This document shows, one piece after another, positions 9,558-18,294 of a DNA stretch of 52,493 nt. Within the stretch, counting starts at the first letter, position 1. Each line of letters opens with the position of its first letter. The translations under genes and the position numbers were made by a program. The notes beneath the pieces are model-generated. The model made no database searches. It was not told where the DNA came from and worked only from the letters and a program-made list of their open reading frames with translations. The stretch is from Sphingomonas sp. 32-62-10 (GTDB lineage: Bacteria > Pseudomonadota > Alphaproteobacteria > Sphingomonadales > Sphingomonadaceae), in assembly GCA_002280555.1 (NCBI GenBank), contig NCEE01000008.1, forward strand, positions 1 to 52,493, given 5' to 3'.

Positions 9558-10715
9558 ATGATCGATCGCCGTTTCTTCATCGCAGGTGGGGCCGCCAGTG
9601 CCGCAGCTTTGGGCTTTGCACCCCGGCTCGTTTTCGCCAAGGCCGCCACGAACAAACGGTTCGTGTTTATCATCCAGCGCGGCGCTGCCGACGGGTTGGG
9701 GACGATCGCCCCGGTCGGCGATCCCGCCTTTGTGCCGGCACGCGGCGTGCTGGCGGCGGATTTTGCGGGCGTGCCAAAGCTCGATTCGATGTTTGCGCTT
9801 CACCCCAATCTCAAAACGGTTGGCGCGCTCTATGCCCAGAAACAGGCATTGTTCGCGCATGCCATCGCTTCGCCTTATCGCGATCGTTCGCATTTTGACG
9901 GGCAGAATGTGCTCGAGACGGGTGGGGCAGGGGCGTATCAGGTCAAGGACGGGTGGCTGAACCGGCTGCTCGGGTTGCTGCCTGCCGAAGCCGCCAAGGC
10001 AATGGCGGTATCGATTACCGTGCCGATGGCGCTGCGCGGCGCCAATGAGGTGTCGAGCTATGCCCCGTCCGCCTTGCCACAGGCGAGCGATGATCTGATG
10101 CAGCGGGTCGCCATGCTCTATCAAGGCGATGCCCAGCTCCATGCACTGTGGAGCGATGCGATGGGGACGCGCGCGCTGACCGGCGATATGGGGGCAGACG
10201 GCCCGCAGAACGGTGTGCGCAATGCGGCGGCAACGGGTGCGCTGGCGGCAAAGCTGCTCGTGCCAACCGATGGCGCCCGGATCGCGATGATCGAGACCGG
10301 TGGCTGGGATACCCATGCGCAGCAGCGGGGGCGGCTGGGGCAGCAACTTGGCGGGCTCGATGCGATGATCGCGGCGCTGAAGGAAGGATTGGGCCCGCTT
10401 TGGGCGGATACGATGGTGCTGGTCGCTACCGAGTTTGGTCGCACGGTGGCACTGAACGGTACCGGCGGCACCGATCACGGCACGGCTTCGTCGGCGATGC
10501 TGCTCGGCGGCGCGGTGAAGGGCGGCCGCGTGATCGCGGATTGGCCGGGGCTTGCTGCATCGGCGCTGTACGAGGGCCGCGACCTGAGGCCCACCCTGCC
10601 GCTTGATGCATTTATCGGCGGCGCCGTAGCTGGGCATTTCGGGCTCGATCCGGCGCGGGCGATGCCCGCGTTGTTCCCCGCCACGCGTGGAACGGCGATT
10701 GCCGGGCTGGTTTAG
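9558..10715 (+). CDS. DUF1501 family protein with Tat-like signal
   Basis: 385 residues of the DUF1501 family (PF07394), distantly related to sulfatase/alkaline phosphatase folds. The start at 9558 gives MIDRRFFIAGGAASAAALGF, a twin-arginine-like signal (RRFF then a hydrophobic Ala/Gly stretch) with cleavage likely near FA-KA at about 30. A start at 9357 would lie within DUF1800 and is rejected. Conserved pieces: QRGAADGLGTIAP, HFDGQNVLETG, GGWDTHAQQ, TEFGRTVALNGTGGTDHG. The Tat-dependent export links it to the tatABC genes in the same window only by inference. It converges on the M20 peptidase with one base between them. Confidence 0.88.
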   Translation: MIDRRFFIAGGAASAAALGFAPRLVFAKAATNKRFVFIIQRGAADGLGTIAPVGDPAFVPARGVLAADFAGVPKLDSMFALHPNLKTVGALYAQKQALFAHAIASPYRDRSHFDGQNVLETGGAGAYQVKDGWLNRLLGLLPAEAAKAMAVSITVPMALRGANEVSSYAPSALPQASDDLMQRVAMLYQGDAQLHALWSDAMGTRALTGDMGADGPQNGVRNAAATGALAAKLLVPTDGARIAMIETGGWDTHAQQRGRLGQQLGGLDAMIAALKEGLGPLWADTMVLVATEFGRTVALNGTGGTDHGTASSAMLLGGAVKGGRVIADWPGLAASALYEGRDLRPTLPLDAFIGGAVAGHFGLDPARAMPALFPATRGTAIAGLV

Positions 10716-10716
10716 C

Positions 10717-11964
10717 CTATTGCACCCTTGGCGGCGGATTTTTGCCGAGTTCGATGATCAGGCTCGTTAGCAGATACAGGCGCGGGGTGAGCGAGTTGAG
10801 GTCCAGAAACTCGCCTTCGGTATGCGATCCGGTGCCGACTGGGCCAAGCCCATCGAGGGCGGGCACGCCGGCTTCGTGCGACAGGGCGGATTCAGATGCG
10901 CCGCCATTGCCGCTATGGACCAACGTCATGCCCGCCGCCGCGTAGATCCGATCGGCCAATGCTGCCAGCGCATCGGTTGAGGCGTTGGTGGGAAGCGGAG
11001 GAAAGCTCGCTTCGTGGCTCACGGTGACCTTGGTGTCGGGGATAATCCGGTTTTGCGCGTTGGTCTGCAGAATGGCATCGACCTCCTCACCCTGCTTCTT
11101 TTCCCGAATCCGTACATTGAGCGTTGCCGAGGCATCCTCAGGAATGATGTTGTAGCGCGATCCGGCATTCATCAGGGTGAGATTGACGGTCACGCCCTGG
11201 CCAAACTTTGGCAAGCTATCGGCGAGCTGGAGCTGGTGGATGAGTTCCAGTGCGGCATTGCGGCCTTCCTGGGGCGCGACACCGGCGTGCGAGGGGCGGC
11301 CCTTCACATCGATTTTGAACGAGGTGCTGCCCTTGCGCCAAACGGTTAGTGCATCGGGCAGATCGCCGGGTTCGAGGTTGAGTTCGACATCGGCGTCCTT
11401 CAGCAGCCGGTCGATCAGCTTGCGCGTGCCGGGCGAGCCACGTTCCTCGGATGTTTCGGACAGGAAAGTGATCTGCGCATAACCGCGCTGGCCAAGTTGT
11501 TTCAGCAGCTTCAGCGCAAAGATGCCCTCGATCACACCGCCCTTTTCGTCGATCACGCCGGGGCCGTAAGCGCGGGTGCCCTCGATCCGGAACGGGCGTT
11601 TGGCGGCGGTGCCGGGTTCGAACACGGTATCGGTATGGCAGATGATCAGGATGCGGCCCTTACCGGTGCCCTTCAATGTGCCGACGACATTGTCGGGCAG
11701 GGTAGGCAGTTCGGCGGGGATGAGTTCGACCGTCATGCCGAGCGCGCGCAGTTCAGCCGCGACGAATTCGGACGCCTTTTGCCCGCTGACCTTATCGCCC
11801 GTGCCCGAATCGATGTTCACCAGCTTTTCGAGCATCGCGAGCTGATCAGCGCGCGCAGCGGCGGCGGCTTTCCATACCGGGCCACGTTGGGCGGCCGGGG
11901 CGGCGACGGCAGGCGTCGCGGCCAGTACGAGGGAGGTCAGCAGGGCTTGGCGAATGAGGCGCAA
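10717..11964 (-). CDS. Exported M20 family metallopeptidase (glutamate carboxypeptidase-like)
   Basis: Zinc exopeptidase of the M20/CPG2 type, predicted to be periplasmic. Metal ligands and catalytic acids are visible: HTDTVFEPG (His ligand and Asp), the bridging Asp in GVIDEKGG, and the EE pair in SETSEERGSPG. A dimerisation domain follows (KGRPSHAGVAPQEGRNA), and GNGGASESALSHEAGVPALDG carries later residues. I place the start at the TTG at 11964, seven bases after GGGAG, which puts a clean signal peptide (RLIRQALLTSLVLAATPAVAA) at the N terminus; a GTG at 12024 gives 20 more residues but has a poor ribosome site. Substrate unknown. Confidence 0.88.
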   Translation of the reverse strand: MRLIRQALLTSLVLAATPAVAAPAAQRGPVWKAAAAARADQLAMLEKLVNIDSGTGDKVSGQKASEFVAAELRALGMTVELIPAELPTLPDNVVGTLKGTGKGRILIICHTDTVFEPGTAAKRPFRIEGTRAYGPGVIDEKGGVIEGIFALKLLKQLGQRGYAQITFLSETSEERGSPGTRKLIDRLLKDADVELNLEPGDLPDALTVWRKGSTSFKIDVKGRPSHAGVAPQEGRNAALELIHQLQLADSLPKFGQGVTVNLTLMNAGSRYNIIPEDASATLNVRIREKKQGEEVDAILQTNAQNRIIPDTKVTVSHEASFPPLPTNASTDALAALADRIYAAAGMTLVHSGNGGASESALSHEAGVPALDGLGPVGTGSHTEGEFLDLNSLTPRLYLLTSLIIELGKNPPPRVQ

Positions 11965-12081
11965 TGGACGGCTCCCGACGAGAATTTCTCGCAGCCTATG
12001 GAAAACTCGTGCCCGACGCCACACTTTGCGCTGCTACCCGCATCCGCTAAGGCGCGGCTCCACTCATTATTCGGACCTGCC

Positions 12082-13809
12082 ATGACGTTGTACCACCGGT
12101 TCGCCGCGCATATCGATGCTGCCCTTGATGCGCTGGTCGCATCGGGCGTTTTGCCGGACGGGCTCGATCGGCGAAACGTGACGGTTGAGCCGCCGCGTGA
12201 CACTAGCCATGGCGATCTCGCCACCAATGCCGCGATGGTGCTGGCCAAGCCCGCCGCTACCAATCCACGTGCGCTGGCGGACAAGATCGCCGCGCTGCTC
12301 GGTGCGCTGCCTGAGGTGGCGAGTGTTGCTGTGGCCGGGCCCGGCTTTATCAACATGACCCTGACCGAGGCGACGTGGCGCGACGAACTGTCCGCAATTC
12401 GCGTGCAGGGCGATGCCTATGGCCGCGCTGCGCCTGCCAGCAAGCCGGTGGTGAACGTGGAATATGTGTCTGCCAACCCGACCGGGCCGATGCATATGGG
12501 GCATTGCCGGGGCGCGGTGGTGGGCGATGCGCTCGCAGCGTTGCTCGAATTTTCCGGCCATACGGTGATCCGCGAATATTATGTCAACGATGCTGGCGGT
12601 CAGGTCGATACGCTCGCCCGGTCAGCGCATCTGCGGTACCGCGAGGCGCTGGGTGCCGATATTGGCGAGATTCCGGAAGGCCTTTATCCGGGCGATTATC
12701 TGATCCCGGTCGGGCAAGCTCTCGCCGCCCAATATGGCGACCAATATGTTGATGCTGTCGAGGATGATTGGCTGGTGCTGTTCCGCAAGCAGGCCGTGGC
12801 GGCGATGCTGGTGCTGATCAAGGGCGATCTCGCCAAGCTGGGCATTCATCACGACATCTTCGCCTCCGAGGCTGAATTGCAGGCAGCGGGCAAGCCCGAG
12901 GCGGCTGAGGCCGAATTGCGCGCGCGTGATCTGATCTATGATGGCGTTCTCGAAGCCCCGAAGGGAGAGACCCCGGATGATTGGGAACCCGTTGTCCTGC
13001 CGCTGTTCCGCTCGACACAGTTCGGTGATGATCAGGATCGCCCGATCCGTAAATCGACCGGGCAATGGACCTATTTCGGCGCCGATCTCGCTTATCATTA
13101 TCAGAAAACGCAAACCGCCGATGAGCTGATCGATATTTGGGGTGCGGATCATGCCGGCACCGTCAAGCGGATCGTCGCGGCGGTGAACGCGCTGACGCAC
13201 GGGCAGAAAAAGTTCGACGTGAAGCTTGTCCAGATGGTGCGGCTGCTTCGGGCAGGCGAACTTGTCAAAATGTCCAAACGTTCGGGGAATTTCGTCACGC
13301 TGGCCGAGGTGGTCGACGAAGTCGGCAAGGATGTCGTTCGCTTCACGATGCTGACGCGCAAGGCCGATGCGCAGATGGATTTCGATTTTGCCAAGGTTGT
13401 TGAGGCGTCGAAGGACAATCCGGTTTTCTATGTGCAGTATGCGCACGCCCGAATCGCGTCGCTCCATCGGCGCGCCGAAGAGGCTGGAATCACGTGCGAA
13501 TCAGTCGATCTGTCCCAACTTGATACAGAAGAGCTGGCATTGGTGAAATTTGCCGCACAGTTCCCGCGCATCGTTGAAACGGCGGCGCTGGCGCGTGAGC
13601 CGCACCGGATTGCATTTTATCTCTATGATCTTGCAGCGCTTTTTCACGCGGCCTGGAATGTTGGTAACGATCGGCCCGATCGCCGTTTCCTGATTTTGGA
13701 TAACGCGCCGCTTACCTGTGCGCGACTTTTCCTCGCCGATGCGATAGGGCAAATATTGCGCAGCGGTTTGGGCATCATGGGTGTCGAGGCTGTTCAGGAG
13801 ATGAATTGA
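12082..13809 (+). CDS. argS: Arginyl-tRNA synthetase
   Basis: Class I synthetase charging tRNA-Arg. Start at 12082 (MTLYHRFAAHIDAALDAL); longer in-frame openings upstream run antisense to the M20 gene. Residues 1-110 form the Add-1 (N-terminal) domain; the HIGH-like motif appears as NPTGPMHMGHCRGAVVGD, and the KMSKR-equivalent as LVKMSKRSGNFVTL. The C-terminal anticodon-binding DALR domain ends at about residue 575 (FLADAIGQILRSGLGIMG). Its stop overlaps the start of the next gene (TGATG), so argS, the SPOR protein and nagZ are probably co-transcribed, an order common in alphaproteobacteria. Confidence 0.96.
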   Translation: MTLYHRFAAHIDAALDALVASGVLPDGLDRRNVTVEPPRDTSHGDLATNAAMVLAKPAATNPRALADKIAALLGALPEVASVAVAGPGFINMTLTEATWRDELSAIRVQGDAYGRAAPASKPVVNVEYVSANPTGPMHMGHCRGAVVGDALAALLEFSGHTVIREYYVNDAGGQVDTLARSAHLRYREALGADIGEIPEGLYPGDYLIPVGQALAAQYGDQYVDAVEDDWLVLFRKQAVAAMLVLIKGDLAKLGIHHDIFASEAELQAAGKPEAAEAELRARDLIYDGVLEAPKGETPDDWEPVVLPLFRSTQFGDDQDRPIRKSTGQWTYFGADLAYHYQKTQTADELIDIWGADHAGTVKRIVAAVNALTHGQKKFDVKLVQMVRLLRAGELVKMSKRSGNFVTLAEVVDEVGKDVVRFTMLTRKADAQMDFDFAKVVEASKDNPVFYVQYAHARIASLHRRAEEAGITCESVDLSQLDTEELALVKFAAQFPRIVETAALAREPHRIAFYLYDLAALFHAAWNVGNDRPDRRFLILDNAPLTCARLFLADAIGQILRSGLGIMGVEAVQEMN

Positions 13810-14537
13810 TGGCGACCGCCGGTGAGTATGAAATTCGCGACGAGGACCGCCTTCCCTGGCTGGAAACCGTTGACGAGGATTACAGCGATGGCCCGTCGAT
13901 CGTCCGGATCGGGCTTCTCGTATTACTCGGCCTCGCCATCATTGCGGGCGCAATTTACGGCATTTATTGGTATCAGCATAACCAGGCCGAAAAAGGCACC
14001 GGCGAGCTGATTGCGGCGGTGGAAGGTGATTACAAGGTCAAGCCCGACACGCCTGGCGGCATGACCGTGGAAGGCGAAGGCGATACGGCCTTTGCGACCA
14101 GCGAAGGCAAGGACGGCGGCAATGCGTCGATCGATCTGAAGGCCGTGCCGGAGGCGCCTGTTGCCGCTGCACCGGCTGCGACCGCAACTCCCAAGGGCAA
14201 GACCGGGTCGGCCATGGTGCCGCCGTCGAACGGCGTGCTGACGGCGCCGGCACCCGGGGCGCTGCCAATGGCAAAGCCCGTCGCGGCTGGCACATCGGGC
14301 GGCGCGCTGGTTCAGCTCGGGTCTTTCCCGGACGAGGCATCGGCCAATACGTCCTGGGCGCGGCTTGCCAAGCGGTTCAGCTATCTGGGGCCGCTCGGTA
14401 AATCGGTGCAGTCGGCCGAGGTGAAAGGCCGTACGGTTTACCGGCTGCGCGTGAATGCCGGCAGTGCGACCCAGGCCGGGGAACTTTGCGCCAAGCTGCA
14501 ACTCGCCGGAGAGGCTTGTTTCGTCGCGCGCAACTAG
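13809..14537 (+). CDS. SPOR domain membrane protein
   Basis: 242 residues. The ATG at 13809 shares its A with the argS TGA. The N-terminal cytoplasmic segment (about 1-36) precedes one membrane span (RIGLLVLLGLAIIAGAIYGIYW), then a periplasmic Ala/Pro/Gly-rich linker, then a C-terminal SPOR domain (ALVQLGSFPDEASANTSWARL to the end), which is a peptidoglycan-binding fold. The protein resembles FtsN-like and DedD-like divisome proteins in layout, although no specific assignment can be made. The link with nagZ (wall recycling) downstream supports a cell-wall role. Confidence 0.85.
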   Translation: MATAGEYEIRDEDRLPWLETVDEDYSDGPSIVRIGLLVLLGLAIIAGAIYGIYWYQHNQAEKGTGELIAAVEGDYKVKPDTPGGMTVEGEGDTAFATSEGKDGGNASIDLKAVPEAPVAAAPAATATPKGKTGSAMVPPSNGVLTAPAPGALPMAKPVAAGTSGGALVQLGSFPDEASANTSWARLAKRFSYLGPLGKSVQSAEVKGRTVYRLRVNAGSATQAGELCAKLQLAGEACFVARN

Positions 14538-14552
14538 GCTAGCGCCTGTGCC

Positions 14553-15560
14553 ATGAAACCAGTGATCTTCGGGCTGTCCGGGCCGTCCCTGACCGCCGAT
14601 GAGCGGGCATTTTTTGCCGATGCCGATCCGTGCGGCTACATCCTGTTCAAGCGCAACGTTGAGACGCGAGCGCAATTGCGCGCCCTGACGGACTCGCTTC
14701 GCGCGCTTTCCGGGCGAAGCGATGTCCCGATCCTGATTGACCAGGAAGGCGGGCGTGTAGCGCGAATGGGGCCGCCCGAATGGCCTGCCTCACCTGCGGG
14801 GCCGACTTTCGATGCGCTGTACGATATCGCACCAATGTCGGCGATCGAGGCAACCCGGGCAAATGCACTGGCAGTGGGGCTGATGCTTGCCGAGGTGGGG
14901 ATCAACGTCGATTGCTGGCCGCTGCTCGATGTTTGCCAGCCTGACACCACGCCGGCGATTGCCACGCGCGCTTATGGCAGTGAGCCGATGCGCGTCGCCG
15001 CAATGGGCCGCGCGATCATCGAAGGGCTAAGGCTGGCGGGGGTGGTTGGCGTTGTAAAGCACATGCCCGGCCATGGCCGCGCGATCGTCGATACGCATTA
15101 CCATTTGCCAACGGTGACGGCGACCGAAGCCGAACTCGAGATTGATCTCGAGCCATTTCGCGCCCTCAACACTGCGCCGATGGGGATGACATCGCATATC
15201 GTGTTCGAAGCATGGGACCGCGATCGACCGGCAACGCTCTCACCGATTATCATCAACGATATCATCCGGCAGCGGATCGGCTTTGACGGGCTGTTGATGA
15301 CCGATGATATCGACATGAAGGCGCTATCGGGCACCGCAGGCGAAAAGGCCGCGGGTGCGCTGGCGGCGGGATGCGACGTGGTGCTCGATTGCTGGGCGCG
15401 GATGGAAGAAATGGTCGAGATCGTCAGCCTGGTCGGTGATATGCCGGCTGCGTCGCGAGATCGGCTTGATCGGGCGATGGCGACGGTGGCGGGAACGACG
15501 CCACAGGGCGATATCGCCGAGTTCATCGCCAAGCGGGACAGTCTGCTCGCACTAGTGTGA
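14553..15560 (+). CDS. nagZ: Beta-N-acetylhexosaminidase NagZ
   Basis: Cytosolic glycoside hydrolase family 3 enzyme that removes GlcNAc from 1,6-anhydro-muropeptides during wall recycling. Visible motifs: LIDQEGGRVARMGPP, the family KH(F/S)GHG loop as KHMPGHGRAIVDTHYHLP with the catalytic His, and the nucleophile region LLMTDDIDMKALSG (Asp). 335 residues, typical. It starts 15 bases after the SPOR gene, and only a short spacer remains before a REP-like palindrome. In other sphingomonads scpA usually follows directly; here extra DNA intervenes. Confidence 0.95.
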   Translation: MKPVIFGLSGPSLTADERAFFADADPCGYILFKRNVETRAQLRALTDSLRALSGRSDVPILIDQEGGRVARMGPPEWPASPAGPTFDALYDIAPMSAIEATRANALAVGLMLAEVGINVDCWPLLDVCQPDTTPAIATRAYGSEPMRVAAMGRAIIEGLRLAGVVGVVKHMPGHGRAIVDTHYHLPTVTATEAELEIDLEPFRALNTAPMGMTSHIVFEAWDRDRPATLSPIIINDIIRQRIGFDGLLMTDDIDMKALSGTAGEKAAGALAAGCDVVLDCWARMEEMVEIVSLVGDMPAASRDRLDRAMATVAGTTPQGDIAEFIAKRDSLLALV

Positions 15561-15606
15561 AGGCGAGTTCGTCGCGGCAACCGATCACGGTTGAATAGTG
15601 TTGTGT

Positions 15607-15655
15607 CCCCGCGAAGGCGGAGACGCAGACTGGATCCCCGCCTTCGCGGGGATCC
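15607..15655. repeat. REP-like palindromic element
   Basis: Two nested inverted repeats. CCCCGCGAAGGCGG (15607-15620) pairs perfectly with CCGCCTTCGCGGGG (15638-15651), and the second half is itself a near-perfect palindrome, GGATCCCCGC (15632-15641) with GCGGGGATCC (15646-15655) around a 4-base loop. From general knowledge, motifs of this type (CCCCGCGAAGGCGGGG) are abundant short intergenic repeats in sphingomonad genomes. Only one copy is present in this window. It lies 47 bases after nagZ and could also weaken read-through into the downstream genes. Confidence 0.75.
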
Positions 15656-15688
15656 AAACATCGGCCGATGAACAAATGTCAGTGACGC

Positions 15689-15718
15689 TTGACATTAGTG
15701 CATTGTAAGGTGTACATG
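15689..15718 (+). promoter_or_regulatory. Possible sigma-70-like promoter before the small membrane protein
   Basis: A perfect TTGACA (15689-15694) is followed after 18 bases by TACATG (15713-15718), a weak -10. The spacing is near optimal but the -10 is poor. It would drive the small membrane protein and possibly scpAB-tatABC. The region also repeats the word TGTAAGG twice, which could be an operator. Inference only. Confidence 0.3.
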
Positions 15719-15736
15719 ACTGAATGTAAGGATATC

Positions 15737-16057
15737 ATGTCCTTGCATGTCATGGAGTTCATGATGGACGGGGCATTTATTGTGTCGCTGATCACCGCCG
15801 CATTGGCGCTGGTGGGCATTATCGGCATTATCGGCGGCGCGTCGTTTCGAAATCGCCGCGCAGGACCGCGCATGTTCCGCACCGGATCGATCGCAATGGC
15901 CGGCGCCGGGCTGGTCGCGATCATCGCCAGCCTGATCGGTATCGTTGCGACAGATCAATTGTTCGGCGGCATCATGATGCTGATTTTCGGCACCGCCGTC
16001 TCGCTGCCAAAGGTGATTGGCACGAGCACAGGTGGTGCCCCTACGCCCGCCGGCTGA
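15737..16057 (+). CDS. Small membrane protein of unknown function
   Basis: About 106 residues if started at the ATG at 15737 (AAGGA four bases upstream); another ATG at 15761 with GGAG upstream gives a shorter form. Two to three hydrophobic spans are visible: FIVSLITAALALVGIIGIIGG, then a basic loop (FRNRRAGPRMFR), then GSIAMAGAGLVAIIASLIGIV and a third hydrophobic C-terminal stretch. I do not recognise a family. It sits with a REP-like element between nagZ and scpA, interrupting an otherwise conserved gene string, which suggests an accessory insertion. Confidence 0.6.
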   Translation: MSLHVMEFMMDGAFIVSLITAALALVGIIGIIGGASFRNRRAGPRMFRTGSIAMAGAGLVAIIASLIGIVATDQLFGGIMMLIFGTAVSLPKVIGTSTGGAPTPAG

Positions 16058-16165
16058 CCTTCGCTGGCGGCAGCGGTACGCATGGTGCTTGTCCCCACCG
16101 GTTAAATGGTCCTAACCCATCGGTTTGCACCGGGTGATGGTCATCCGGTCGATGCCAAAGAGCCG

Positions 16166-16930
16166 ATGACGACCGAGCCTGACCTGCTGACGCCCCCGGA
16201 TTCGCCCGAGATCGATGTACTGACCGTCGATATCGACGGTTGGGAAGGCCCGCTCGATTTGCTGCTGGCGCTTGCGCGGACCCAAAAGGTCGATTTGCGC
16301 GCGCTGTCGATCCTGGCGCTGGTCGATCAGTATCTGGCCTATGTCGATCAGGCACGTTCGCTGAAGCTGGAACTGGCGGCCGATTATCTCGTGATGGCGG
16401 CCTGGCTTGCCTATCTCAAATCAGCGCTGCTGCTACCGCGCGATCCGGAGGTAGAGCCAAGTCCCGAGGAATTGGCGCTTCGGCTGCAATTGCGGCTCGA
16501 AAGGCTGAATGCGATGCGCGAGGCGGGCGCGCGATTACTCGCACGCGATCGGCTAGGGCGCGATGTGTTCGCGCGCGGCGCCCCTGAAGGGTTGCGGACG
16601 GTGCGCAAGGCGGTTTGGCAGGCCGAAATCTATGATCTGATCGCGGCCTATGGTCGGGTGAGTGCACGCACGCGGCCGGTCATGCACATTGTCGCCAACC
16701 GCCCGGTGATGACCTTGGAGGCGGCGCTGGAGCGGGTCGCGCGGTTGCTGGGCCAGCAGATCGAGTGGACGACGATCGAAGCGTTCCTCCCGCCCCAGGC
16801 CGATGGTCTGTTCCGCAAATCGGCGCTGGCGTCGAGTTTTCTGGCGGCGCTTGAGCTGGCGCGTCAGGGCCGGGTGGAGCTCCAGCAGAAATCCGCCTTC
16901 GCACCACTTTATCTGCGGCGACCGGCATGA
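16166..16930 (+). CDS. scpA: Segregation and condensation protein ScpA
   Basis: Kleisin subunit that bridges the SMC heads in the SMC-ScpA-ScpB condensin. The hallmark N-terminal segment IDGWEGPLDLLLALARTQKVDL (written here in part) and the central VDQYLAYVDQARSLKLELAA are clear. About 254 residues from ATG 16166; an in-frame ATG at 16106 adds 20 residues without a visible ribosome site and may be used instead. The C-terminal winged-helix part (SFLAALELARQGRVELQQ) is intact. The stop overlaps the scpB ATG by 4 bases. Confidence 0.93.
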   Translation: MTTEPDLLTPPDSPEIDVLTVDIDGWEGPLDLLLALARTQKVDLRALSILALVDQYLAYVDQARSLKLELAADYLVMAAWLAYLKSALLLPRDPEVEPSPEELALRLQLRLERLNAMREAGARLLARDRLGRDVFARGAPEGLRTVRKAVWQAEIYDLIAAYGRVSARTRPVMHIVANRPVMTLEAALERVARLLGQQIEWTTIEAFLPPQADGLFRKSALASSFLAALELARQGRVELQQKSAFAPLYLRRPA

Positions 16931-17577
16931 AGGCACCCGATGATTTTGTTCGTGCGGTCGAGGCGGTGTTGTTTGCCGCCGACACGGCGATGACCATCGA
17001 CCAGATCCGTGCCCATATCGGCGAGGAGGCCCATCCGGCCAATATCCGGATGGCGCTGGCGGAGATCGAGGCCGATTATGCCGGGCGCGGGATCGGCGTG
17101 GTGCGCCGGGGCGAACGCTGGCATTTCCAGACCGCGCCCGATATGGCGCATCTTCTGCGCCGCGATCGCGAAGAGCCGCGCAAGCTGAGCCGCGCCGCGA
17201 TCGAGACGCTGGCGATCATCGCCTATCACGAGCCGGTTACCCGCGCGGAGATCGAGGCCATTCGCGGCGTGCAAATCTCCAAGGGAACGATCGACGTGCT
17301 GATGGAGGCGGGCTGGGTGCGGCCTGCGGGGCGAAGGGAAGTGCCCGGCCGCCCGTTGACCTATGCAACCACGCCCGATTTCCTTGTCCATTTCGGGCTA
17401 GCGAGCAGGCGCGATTTGCCGGGACTTGAGGATTTGCGCGCTGCGGGGCTGCTCGATCCGGTCGATCTTGCGCTTGAGCAAGGGGGCGATCAGCTTGATT
17501 TGGCAATCGACGCGGCGGAGGTGGCAAATAGCGACGAAGAGGCCTATCTACTGGGCCATCCTGAAGGAGACGCGTAA
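16927..17577 (+). CDS. scpB: Segregation and condensation protein ScpB
   Basis: Winged-helix partner of ScpA in the condensin complex. Two winged-helix domains are expected; conserved pieces seen are VEAVLFAADTAMTIDQIRAH, SRAAIETLAIIAYHEPVTRA, EIEAIRGVQISKGTIDVLME and GRPLTYATTPDFLVHFGL. 216 residues. ATGA overlap with scpA indicates coupled translation; the TAA stop shares one base with the tatA ATG, so the condensin subunits and Tat translocase are probably on one mRNA. Confidence 0.94.
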   Translation: MKAPDDFVRAVEAVLFAADTAMTIDQIRAHIGEEAHPANIRMALAEIEADYAGRGIGVVRRGERWHFQTAPDMAHLLRRDREEPRKLSRAAIETLAIIAYHEPVTRAEIEAIRGVQISKGTIDVLMEAGWVRPAGRREVPGRPLTYATTPDFLVHFGLASRRDLPGLEDLRAAGLLDPVDLALEQGGDQLDLAIDAAEVANSDEEAYLLGHPEGDA

Positions 17578-17810
17578 TGGGTAGTTTCAGCTTGGGCCAT
17601 TGGCTGGTGTTCGGCGTGATCGCGATCCTGGTTCTTGGCGGTGGCCGTTTTTCGAACATGATGGGTGACGTTGCCAAAGGCATCAAGAATTTCAAAAAGG
17701 GCATGGCTGAAGATGACAGCGTCAAGCCTGAAGCGAGCCGGATCGATGCCAAGCGCGAGCCCGATGTCGTGCTCGACCCTGTCGCCGAACGCGCGCGCGA
17801 CGATCGCTGA
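17577..17810 (+). CDS. tatA: Sec-independent protein translocase TatA
   Basis: Pore-forming subunit of the twin-arginine translocase. 77 residues: short N terminus, one membrane helix (GHWLVFGVIAILVLGGGRF), then the amphipathic helix (FSNMMGDVAKGIKNFKKGM) typical of TatA, then a charged tail. It begins on the last base of scpB and is followed by tatB and tatC. Confidence 0.93.
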   Translation: MGSFSLGHWLVFGVIAILVLGGGRFSNMMGDVAKGIKNFKKGMAEDDSVKPEASRIDAKREPDVVLDPVAERARDDR

Positions 17811-17856
17811 TCGCCCGCGCGCGCCAGCCCGAACCTGTCGTTACCGGGTCTGATTG

Positions 17857-18294
17857 ATGTTTGACGTAGCCCCATCGGAGCTGCTGCTGCTGGCGATTGT
17901 CGCGCTGGTAGTGATCGGCCCCAAGGACTTGCCAAAGGCAATGCGCTTTGTCGGCCAATGGGTCGCCAAGGCACGCGGGGTAATGGGGCAGTTCCGCGCC
18001 GGGTTCGATACCATGGTGCGCGAGGCCGAACTGAAGGAAATGGAGGAACGCTGGGCGGCTGAGAATGCGCGGATCATGCGTGAGTATCCACCGGCCGTGC
18101 AGCAAGCGCTTCCCGATACCGTCCATACAACGCCCGATCTGGACGGGGAGGGCGAACCAGTGATGACCGCCGCGCCAGTCCTTCACACGCCCACACCGCC
18201 GGTGCTGACCGATGACGAGATCTCCGCTGCCGAGGGCGTGCCCGCGATCGCGCCAGTGCCGCCGGCCGCCACGCCTAACGGCGCTACCGCATGA
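17857..18294 (+). CDS. tatB: Sec-independent protein translocase TatB
   Basis: Substrate-receptor subunit working with TatC. The ATG at 17857 is used; a TTG directly before it would only add one residue. MFDVAPSELLLLAIVALVVI then GPKDLPKAMRFVGQWVAKAR is diagnostic, with the conserved Pro/Lys after the membrane helix. 145 residues, ending in a Pro/Ala-rich tail. The stop overlaps the tatC ATG by 4 bases. Confidence 0.93.
   Translation: MFDVAPSELLLLAIVALVVIGPKDLPKAMRFVGQWVAKARGVMGQFRAGFDTMVREAELKEMEERWAAENARIMREYPPAVQQALPDTVHTTPDLDGEGEPVMTAAPVLHTPTPPVLTDDEISAAEGVPAIAPVPPAATPNGATA

Noticed and set aside
15607..15655. CRISPR repeat or intrinsic terminator
   Set aside because: Only one element, no spacer array; no T run after the stems. 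REP-like repeat is the better reading.
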